Assembly: GCA_024516155.1 (NCBI GenBank)
Contig: JAJJXM010000043.1
Coordinates: 1 to 64,000 of the forward strand
DNA length: 64,000 nucleotides
Reading direction: 5' to 3'
DNA from: Pyronema omphalodes
Taxonomy: Eukaryota > Ascomycota > Pezizomycetes > Pezizales > Pyronemataceae
Part shown: positions 55,741 to 64,000 of the stretch, piece by piece
How the letters are laid out: every line of letters begins with the position of its first letter
Position numbering within the stretch: the first letter of the stretch is position 1
Made by a program: the position numbers and the translations under genes
Notes under the pieces: generated by a model
Seen by the model: the letters and a program-made list of their open reading frames with translations, nothing else
Database searches by the model: none
What the model was told of the DNA's origin: nothing

Positions 55741-56727
55741 GACTTGGGAATTTTGATACTTAAGGATTTTGGGATTTTGAGACTTGAGGATTTTGAGGAT
55801 TCGGTGCAGGATTGGAGGTTGGGTAGGAGTGTATATATATATATATATATATATGTTGATTGTTATCGACAATCCATAGTTAGAATAATTACACGGAGTG
55901 CTTTTGAACATAGGGGAATTGTTGGAGTCGGTGTAGTTGTTTGTGAATTTAGTTATGTTCTGTATATGTCAACTGTATGATTCGTCGAGACTCCAGAGGC
56001 AGTATTATGTGTTGTCTTCATGGGATGGTTTAACTAGAGATGGTTTTTATATTTTCTCCGTTTTTTTTTCAAGGATTTTGGAAGTTACAGACTATAACAC
56101 CGACGGTGATTATGATAAGAACAAAGATAATGGCAAGGACTGATTGACAACAATTTTAGATCAAATAAGACGGGGGTTGGGATTTTATTTTTTCTTTTTT
56201 GGTGTCTTGGAATCTTGGATTAGGTAGGATACAGAAGCCTGATGTTGAGTGCAAGAATCAACGTTATGTATAAGCAGCCTTAGCTCATGAATAGTACATA
56301 ACAATGATATCTGGTAAGAACTCGGGACCTTGGAAGTCGTCGGTATGTATTCGGCAGCTTTCACTACCTAGTACCCGTTGTTTACCACCGTGAATTCCTA
56401 TCCATAACAGTAATCATCTTCCCATTTTTCAACCATGTCCGGATGCCCGGTGCGCGGTGAAGCATGGCAACTAGATTCGCGACATGCCACCCCCTGAAAG
56501 TTGGAACAACTAGATTCTAAACATGTTCTGCATTCATTATTCAACCGCCGGGAGGGATATGTCAACTGTCAACGACAGATTAGCTCAGAGATATTTTGGA
56601 GATTGGTTTGCTGTGGTGTATTGATAACAATCAAACATGGAACCATTGCCATCCAATGGACTTTCGGGTCCCGATTCTTGAATTTTGATACGGATAGTGC
56701 CTGATTGATTTTGATCGGTGTAGTCTA
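55741..56727. other. Gene-free stretch
   Basis: Apart from the (TA)n run I see only AT-rich sequence with short ORFs and no splice-linked coding pattern. Confidence 0.5.
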
Positions 56728-57035
56728 ACATTATTGTCGTTATTGTCGTTATTGTCGTTATTGTCGTTATTGTCGTTATTGTCGTTATTGTCGTTATTGT
56801 CGTTATTGTCGTTATTGTCGTTATTGTCGTTATTGTCGTTATTGTCGTTATTGTCGTTATTGTCGTTATTGTCGTTATTGTCGTTATTGTCGTTATTGTC
56901 GTTATTGTCGTTATTGTCGTTATTGTCGTTATTGTCGTTATTGTCGTTATTGTCGTTATTGTCGTTATTGTCGTTATTGTCGTTATTGTCGTTATTGTCG
57001 TTATTGTCGTTATTGTCGTTATTGTCGTTATTGTT
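56728..57035 (+). repeat. TTATTGTCG 9-bp satellite
   Basis: About 33-34 head-to-tail units of TTATTGTCG with no visible internal variation; only the last unit differs (TTATTGTTC). The minus strand gives an open Asn-Asn-Asp repeat and the plus strand Leu-Leu-Ser, which I treat as by-products. Confidence 0.95.
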
Positions 57036-57141
57036 CATAGTTCTTGAGAAGTAGAAATCAAGGGACTTTGTGGAGCTGAGATATAATAATGTTTGCTATT
57101 AGTGTCGAGTAGTGCGTTTATGGTGGATTTTGAGATCAGAT

Positions 57142-57310
57142 TGATTGATTGATTGCTTCATTTATCCATAACAATTTCGTATCTTAAGGTTATGACGTGT
57201 TCTAAGATAACAGTATATTCTTTAGACCTTCAGCTGTAGCCCTTGAGGTCCTCTGGGATAGACCCAGAGCGTACGTCGGCGATGGGACTGTGACTGCCTC
57301 TCTTTTTCTG
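57142..57310 (-). mobile_element. Possible 3' end of a third LINE/SINE-type element
   Basis: On the minus strand the sequence has TCTGGGTCTATCCCAGAGGACC, in two arms, then GTCATAACCTTAAG and ends with (CAAT)n at 57,142-57,156. The order of a small GGG..CCC hairpin, a CATAACCTTA motif and a simple-repeat tail is the same as in LINE A (AGCTCTGGGG...CCCAGG, CATAACCTTACGG, AAATA tail). The 5' limit is not visible and no duplication was found. Confidence 0.4.
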
Positions 57311-58945
57311 TACAGGTTATCTTTGAAATCGATGTAATTAAGAGCCATGTATGGAGAGTGTGTATTTTATATGACCATGCGGCTGTTGTGGCTAAAATGT
57401 GTTGAGTTTTAACGGAGAATATTGACGATGCTGGATGAAGGTTTTGTGGAGAAGGAACAGAATAGCGGATGATGGAAAGAGAGAATATGAAGTCAGCAGG
57501 GAAATGGGTAATAAGATGTAAACTAATTGTGAAACTGGAGATCAAATGAAAGGGAAGAGAAAAATGGAAAAGAAGAAGAAAGATAGAATTCGTAGATATG
57601 ATGATAAACAAAGATCAGCCTTTGTTCTGGATTCAATTTCTATATTCGAAGTTCGCCAAGTAATTGACGCTATGCCCGAATTCAGGTGTCAGAAAAATGA
57701 TATCTAGGAAAGAATCAGTGAAAGCCGGGATTTGAATCAATATCTTGATTTCAAAGGCTTTCGAGCGTAATGACAAAGTCACGGTATGTTGGAAGGTTGG
57801 TGTTGTTAATGAATACAGTGGACTCAATCTAGAGTTTTGAGTATTCTTCTTATGTCGCGTTTGTTATTGGAGACTATATATTGTGGTCTGTAGTGAAATA
57901 TATATGTATAAGAGGGCAAGTTATTTTTTCAACGCGGCGTGGAGGAAATGGAATTCGGCATAGGTGGTTGATAGGATTTGAGGCAGTCAGTCGATGCTGA
58001 ATTATCTGTTTCTACGACAAGAAAAACTCTCGTTATCCAAGCTTGCTAATGGCGAGGGAATATATACTTAATTTGTCCTCTTAGACTCTGGTAGTATGCC
58101 AGCTCGCAATCATTTGTCCGAAATTTAGACTTGTCTTTTATCTCTGCTATTCAAATACTGGTTCGACTAGAAAGAACGGACTGACGAACATCTGGTAGGT
58201 ATATAGGTAGGATGACATCAAAACCTTTCAGGGAACCTTCTTGAGCTCCTCATATACCAGTTACTTGCTGCTTATAAGCCCTCGATACCATCGGTGGATA
58301 CTCCAAGCATCACGCACCCTCACAAGTTCCGTTATCCCCCTCTGATCACAACAAATCACACCCATTTCCCACCATCCAAAACCTAGTAACCCCCCCCCCC
58401 CCCCCCACCAAGCCACACGCCAAGCGTCATCCATCACATTCCTATGTAATCCTAATTTCCCATGATTCGACGCCATAATTTACAATCCTTCCCCTGGAGG
58501 CCCGATAACCATACCATCGGACCCGTAACCCCCTCCCAAGCCGATTTTTCCGAGTAAGCGAATATGTATGTGAAGCTTCAGTCACTTTAAGCGCCGTTGG
58601 TGTCTCGGTATAATATCGGGGGGACACTACAGCTGCAGCCAGCAGCGCTGCGCCGCTGCATGAGACCGTCTTGTTACTTGTAGATCTCTGGAGTGATAAC
58701 ACGTTGACGGTTGCGTGGTTATGTACTGCTGTGTCACAGAATAGATAGGTTTTGTGGGGAGTTAAGTAACGCTTATGTATATACTTGAGATATGTATGTA
58801 TAGTGGGTTTACATACTTTACACACAGCCTGGAGTTTTGTTTTTGGCTATTGGCTATGGGCTATTCAGCGTCTGTCTATTCAGTCGCCGGTGTGGAAAAG
58901 ATGAGAGCTGAAAGCTGATATGAATCATTACTGAAGTACAGTTAC

Positions 58946-58993
58946 ATCTAGCTGAAGTATTATCTAGCTGAAGTATTATCTAGCTGAAGTATC
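58946..58993 (+). repeat. Three 16-bp tandem units
   Basis: ATCTAGCTGAAGTATT three times, the last ending in C instead of T. Confidence 0.9.
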
Positions 58994-59261
58994 GCAAAAT
59001 TTGTAGTCACCATAAACAAAAGCCATCATGAGCCATGAGGCCAGATAATCAGCATCAACCGACCGGGATACCCACAAGTTAACGAATCTCAGAAATGATC
59101 GTCATGAAGGACAAAGCTAGCTTCGGTGTTATCCATAATAAGCTTTTCTCTATCGGCGTTCCTCGGGTGCGCTAGGGATTTTTAAGTTTTTTAAATAGTA
59201 AAAGAAGTGAAGGCTTGACGTCACATATCGGTGATCATATGTAGTGAGTACTTATGATGTA

Positions 59262-59345
59262 TCTGGTGCTATGGTATGGTGCTATGGTATGGTGCTATGA
59301 TATGGTGCTATGGTATGGTGCTCTGGTGCCATGGTGTATATGGTG
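59262..59345 (+). repeat. GGTGCTATGGTAT minisatellite
   Basis: About six imperfect units of roughly 13 bp (GGTGCTATGGTAT), losing regularity toward the right end. Confidence 0.85.
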
Positions 59346-62300
59346 CATCTTGTGTTTGGCGTTACTTTGTGGTTGTCGGTTGTCATAAATATGACTGAAT
59401 ACCGAAGCATAAATATGATTCAACTTATACGGCAACCTGAGATGAATAAAAATATCTCTGAAAAAGTGCATATCTAACAAAGTAGAGGGCTTATCAACTG
59501 AGCAAAGAGCAGCCAATCTTTCACAGCGGTTAACAACCAACGAGATTGCTTTATTATTTCCGATGGTATGATTTGTTTTCTTCATGCTTTAACCATCTCA
59601 AGGCCCTGGAATAAATCTTGGGTCTCTGGCTTGCGTAGAACTTGCGTAGAACAGGATTTCATCAACCACAACTGCGGGGCTGAGTGATACAACATTTATA
59701 TCGCACTTCCTGCCCGGTTTTTTGATTCATGCAACCCATGCCACCAAAGGAACCAAGAAAAACCAAGTACATCAAAGCTTCTCATGTTATTGCCCCAAGA
59801 CGATATGAGCATGTAGGAGATCCCCAGATCCCCGACTTTTGCTTCCATAAATATCCATATACACCTTAACTTACGAACTATGTATGTCACTCCTATAATT
59901 TGATCCTACTTACATACGATCCTTTTTGTCTCCCACCTCGTCTCCTGCATGCACACCGCTCATAAAGAGGAAATGCCAAACACGTGCAATCGTTGGTAGA
60001 TCGTATCATCCATCGTACATCGTTACCTCCCGGGAATCGGGAAATCGGAAGAGATTTCGATTGAGCCGCACATAGAAACGATTTTCGATTGTTCGATAGC
60101 CGGATCCGATTTGCAAGGCTGGTGGAAGATATGGCAATGGGAATACAAATGGTTTGCCATGTACTCAAGGTTGGTTTTCAGGCCTATTTATATGGAAAAA
60201 TGAGGTGTTACTAAGCACGGGGGATATTGGTGGTGAGGTAGCTTTGGGGTGTATATAAGACTGGACATCAGAAACATCAGCTTCGCATGACTTCACCTGA
60301 AATCACCTGGCTTTTCAAAGTTCTAGTTCCCTCCAAGTCCATATGTGTGTTGGTTTCGAATACACGCATCCGTTTAACGTAATTGCTTTCATAGGCTCTC
60401 CATTTCTGGTTCCCTATGCATCCTTGGCTCCCTGTGTATTCCTGGTTTGCAATGCATATCACCCAGCCCAGCCTTCTAGAACTGATATGTACTCGGTTAT
60501 AGACCTGAGACCGGTTATTTATGGCCCTTGTAACTATCCCTCGCTTCTTCATTAAGAAGCTCGCTTTTCGGGCCCGTACGTAGGATGAAATATCTTATCT
60601 GCGACAAGTAATACGGATAGCCAACATGCGTACAGTACTCTAGGGAACCTGCATCCTGTAGCCAATTCACAGCGTGCCGTTACTGTTACTCTGCATTTTC
60701 ATTGCGGGACTTATAAGACTGGGCCTTCGGCTGAGACTCCGAAAAATTCTGTTATCTGCTGTATCGGCGTTCTATCGGACTTTATGAATGATGTCAACGT
60801 TGTCAGTCTTTGTCGGATCTTGTCAAGCCAAGTATATAAGCTGTACAAAATAAACGCCCAACACCCGAGACCTCGTTTACTTGCCTCCCTCCCCATGTTA
60901 CGGCCCCTGCCATAAGCCATTCCAGAAATAAAGGCATGAATGGTCAAAAGTGCACTCGGCCCCTCGGATATTTCCCCGCATTTTGAATCGGATGGTTGCC
61001 GGTGGTTCGCCACAGTGGGGTAAGTTAGGTTGGCTGTATATGAAATCCAAATTCCTTTGCCCCTTCAGAGCTCAGTCGAGACTTCAATTTGGTTCAGGCT
61101 GGAGTTTCTCTATTACGTGTGTTTGTTAATTCGTACAACGTCGTAATTTTATGCCTTACTCTTGCAATATCTTCAAACGCAATTAACAATCGAGTATCCG
61201 ACTGTGTATCGCTACCAATTGCCGGTTGTGCCCACGGTATCTGCGTTGTAAATTAAAGAATTCTTCTCGACATGATGTAGAAATTTTTATCCCGGTATTA
61301 CTATCTGTTTGCCGGTGATGACCGGTAGAATATGCAGAGTAGCGAACGCCCTGATGCTTCTTCCGGTAGCTTCCTTCCGATATGCAAGTCATGATCTGTC
61401 AGTAATCCTCAAGCATATCGCGTTTGTTCCCAGGAATTCCTTCTCGAAAGGAAAAAAAACTACCGCCTCAATTAAAAATCCGCGGTAGATATGGTTACCT
61501 ATCTACCTGCATTCTGCTGTCAGCCGCAGCCGTATCATCTCCCATCTCTTTATGTAAACAGGCGGTGGTATGGCGTTCTGTCACATGCCTTCAACTAAAC
61601 CGCGTTTAGTCTAGATTTCAACATTGGATCTGCAAGATGACATCGTTGGGTTCCATGCCTTTTGGCTTCCCTTGTTATTACTCTCCTCGCTCATCCTCTG
61701 GGAATAAAGAATCTTAACACAAGTGTAGATATTGTCTTCCCTGCACTTTCTGCATTGCTGCTAGACGGGAATGCCGACGCGATATCAAAATGCAGGAAGT
61801 TCTTTGCACTCTCTGCTCTTATACTTTGCACTTCCGCACAGCTAGATACTGGCGACCAACAGCCCGATACGGAATTCCGTCAACCGAATTTATGGGGAAT
61901 TCGGAGACTTGAAGATGAATGTCTTGTAGGCCAGATGAGCAGAGATATGTAGTAGCATCGGAGAGAAAATACTGTGTTGCAGTGGCCATGAATGATCACC
62001 GATGGCATCTGAATGAGTGGATTTTGATTGCGTTGTGTATAACAGCTCGAAATGACGCCGGTGGAAGCTGTTGGGAATCGGTACTTCCATCTGGCATGGA
62101 GGTTGCTTTGCGTTCGAGGAGGAGATGGAAGATGGAAGATTCGAGTGCTTTTAGTGCGCACTTTGGATTGTGACCGGCAGTCTGAGGGTTCTTCTCTTGC
62201 CGATTCTGCGTTGCCCTGCCCTGCTGCTGCTCATGTCTCTCCGCCTGCACCGGTTATTTCCAATTCCTCTGCCTGTTATTGCTGTTTCTGTTGCTATTGC

Positions 62301-63249
62301 TGCTGCTGCTGCTGCTGTTGCTCCCTCACTCGCTCGCTCTCTCTTTCTCACCCGGGGGCGCCGCCTGCCACCTGCTAAGCGGCCGCAAGCTTTGCGCTAA
62401 ACTGGTAGCCGGGCGTTCCTTTGCAGGACTGAAAGACCTTTCGTGGAAGTGCAGACTGACCTTTTTCTTTAACCACGGTTCGACTGTTGCCCCTCCCGAC
62501 TCCAGTTTTTACCGCCAAACAAATTTCTGCGGATGCAATACCGAAGAACCTGTTGAGCAAAGCGGAGACGCAAAACCCCACAAACCGGCCTCAATTGACT
62601 TCAACCCCACGAAAGAGGAGATATTCGCTAGACAGCACTCCCCGTGATCCGCTTGAAAGAGGTGCGTACAAACAAGTACCAGACATAAGACAGAGCGAAC
62701 ACAGTAGCCAAAAAAAAACACATATATCAAATACCAAGCAAGCTGCAAGACACAAAACTCTGAGTCTGAATTCGAATCTTCCCTCTGCCCCGCCTCGACC
62801 ACCACCACAACCACTCTTCGCCCCTCCCAAAAGTCGAGTCCACGCTTTTGTCTCTCCCACTTCTTCTAGCACCTCTCCCCTCATCCCTTCACCTACCTTC
62901 GCCTCCATCGTTTCTACAGCTCTAATTGTACAACCCTCTGCTACCACTACCTCCACTGTGCTCAACGCTTTCATTATTCATATCACTCGGATCGTCTACT
63001 TACGGAGTCCAGTCCATCAGGCCCACTCGGCGACCAACAGGGGATAGCTCAGCTTGCAACCCAGCGACAGTTTGGAAGGGTTCAATTCCGAATCCAGGAT
63101 AACGAACGAGCAGAGCAGCGCGCCGTATCGCTGTATCCACCCCGCCTACCCACCATCACCTACCACACCCTCCACCAGAGAAATAGGCGCATAATACATC
63201 ATACCTGGCGGCTCAACGTGTCATAAACTTGCATCCAGAATCTGCAAAT

Positions 63250-63653
63250 ATGGTGAATGTCTCTGTAGGGTTCAACATTTTCCGGAGTGGTGGGAACAGT
63301 ACTTCTGCTTCCAGTGCCAATTCTCCAGGAAGCACCAGCCCGACCCCTCTTTCACCGCCACAGCAGTGCACATCAGCATCGGGAACAGCACCCGCTACTC
63401 CCACAATCGAGCATTCTTCTGCACATGCGAGTCCTTCTTTATTAACTGCAGAGGCTATCTCGCCCCCAAACTCGCGACAACACTCACCAGGTCTCCGCAA
63501 CTCGTCCTCGACCCCTGGCGCTACTATCGCGACTGGCGCATCGACCGCAACTACCCATACTATCGCAACCGCCGCCACGCGACCCCCATTGCCGGCAACG
63601 ACATCGGTGAATGCGTCAGCTTCGGATATGTTGAGAGCTGTACAAGCACAAAG
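63250..63653 (+). CDS. Possible first coding exon of an unidentified gene (runs to window end)
   Basis: An open stretch from ATG 63,250 gives about 135 Ser/Thr/Ala/Pro-rich residues ending ASDMLRAVQAQ, followed by a good donor GTAAGG at 63,654. A CT-rich, CTG-containing region (62,260-62,345) and low-complexity Pro/Ser ORFs (62,487-63,047) lie upstream and could be its 5' UTR or earlier exons. Low-complexity N termini like this are common in fungal regulators, but no domain is visible and none of the acceptors I tried in the last 350 bp gives a convincing continuation. Confidence 0.3.
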
Positions 63654-64000
63654 GTAAGGATGAGCTTCCGGTTTATTCTGATGTTGGGAAATACCTGCAG
63701 TTCACGGTGTGGGGCGGGCGTGCATCGCAAAGGTGTTACCGCGGCCCATGTCCAGCCACCATAACCTATCACTCCCCGCCTCCTCTCTACCCCCGGCTGA
63801 GCTGTTTTCGTGCCAATAACATGACCGCTATACCTCCTGGATTAATAATTCTACTTCTACCAATTCCACTTGGGAGAAGTCCCATATTCGGATTTTTCGG
63901 TCAGAATGCAAAGCTGACACAACTACCTTGTGTGGTACTAGGCTAGAAGATGACGAACCATTGAGTGGTCAAACTACTCCTAACCCGAGTGGTTTGGACA

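Larger units (their letters stand above)
57311..62200. other. Gene-poor AT-rich region with small repeats
   Basis: No ORF here shows a recognisable domain. It holds a C run (58,388-58,407), three 16-bp units ATCTAGCTGAAGTATT (58,946-58,993) and a TATGGTGC-type minisatellite (59,262-59,345). The rest looks unique and non-coding, but unrecognised short-exon genes cannot be excluded. Confidence 0.5.

Noticed and set aside
56631..57038. Asn-Asn-Asp repeat protein gene on the minus strand
   Set aside because: The ORF is almost only the 9-bp satellite, with no conserved part or promoter signs.
57222..57611. 129-codon minus-strand ORF
   Set aside because: AT-rich composition without recognisable features; its end overlaps the putative 3' element remnant.
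62487..63047. 186-codon Pro/Ser/Thr-rich ORF
   Set aside because: Overlaps ORFs in other frames, low complexity and no domain; more likely a 5' leader of a downstream gene, if anything.
63037..63100. tRNA-like stretch (ATAGCTCAG ... GGTTCAATTCC)
   Set aside because: D-arm-like and T-arm-like boxes are too close for a tRNA and no acceptor stem pairs.

Overview
This is a eukaryotic, almost certainly filamentous ascomycete (Pezizomycotina-type), nuclear window. The evidence is short spliceosomal introns (49-159 bp) with GTANGT-like donors and YAG acceptors, two tiny exons, a fungal set of housekeeping genes, and Tad1/I-type LINEs with an RNase H domain next to chromodomain Ty3/gypsy elements. 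I cannot name the genus.

Positions 1 to about 41,900 are one retrotransposon tower. An old, stop-riddled Ty3/gypsy element (gypsy-2) is visible at 9,057-12,881 and again from 40,285. LINE B (12,882-40,284) is inserted in its chromodomain, flanked by a 14-bp duplication with one mismatch. LINE B is itself split twice: by an outer LINE A copy (13,064-27,118, perfect 14-bp duplication) and by a young Ty3/gypsy element, gypsy-1 (27,618-34,024, 529-bp LTRs with two differences, 5-bp duplication). The outer LINE A is split in turn by a full-length, apparently intact LINE A in antisense (16,765-23,755, perfect 15-bp duplication). Left of gypsy-2 lie a LINE B fragment (1-478), a third LINE A copy (969-5,080) and an array of non-autonomous 'element C' copies (about 5,093-9,056, plus 479-968). 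Element C carries an ORF1-like gene only, and its 3' ends match those of LINE A or LINE B. Removing the nested inserts gives LINEs of about 7.0 kb (A) and 6.9 kb (B), which supports the reconstruction.

From about 44.5 to 53.7 kb is a compact host gene island: an EamA/DMT transporter (minus), a mitochondrial family III CoA-transferase with an 8-nt microexon, phosphoacetylglucosamine mutase (AGM1, UDP-GlcNAc/chitin precursor synthesis) with a 14-nt exon, and PER1 (GPI-anchor lipid remodelling in the ER). AGM1 and PER1 both feed cell-wall and surface glycan biology, but neighbours on the same strand in a fungus do not imply an operon.

From 53.7 kb on the sequence is gene-poor and rich in simple repeats: a 0.9-kb AATCCC array with interspersed 35-bp units, a near-perfect 9-bp TTATTGTCG array of about 300 bp, and several smaller minisatellites. 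The last 1.5 kb may hold the 5' end of a gene that runs out of the window.
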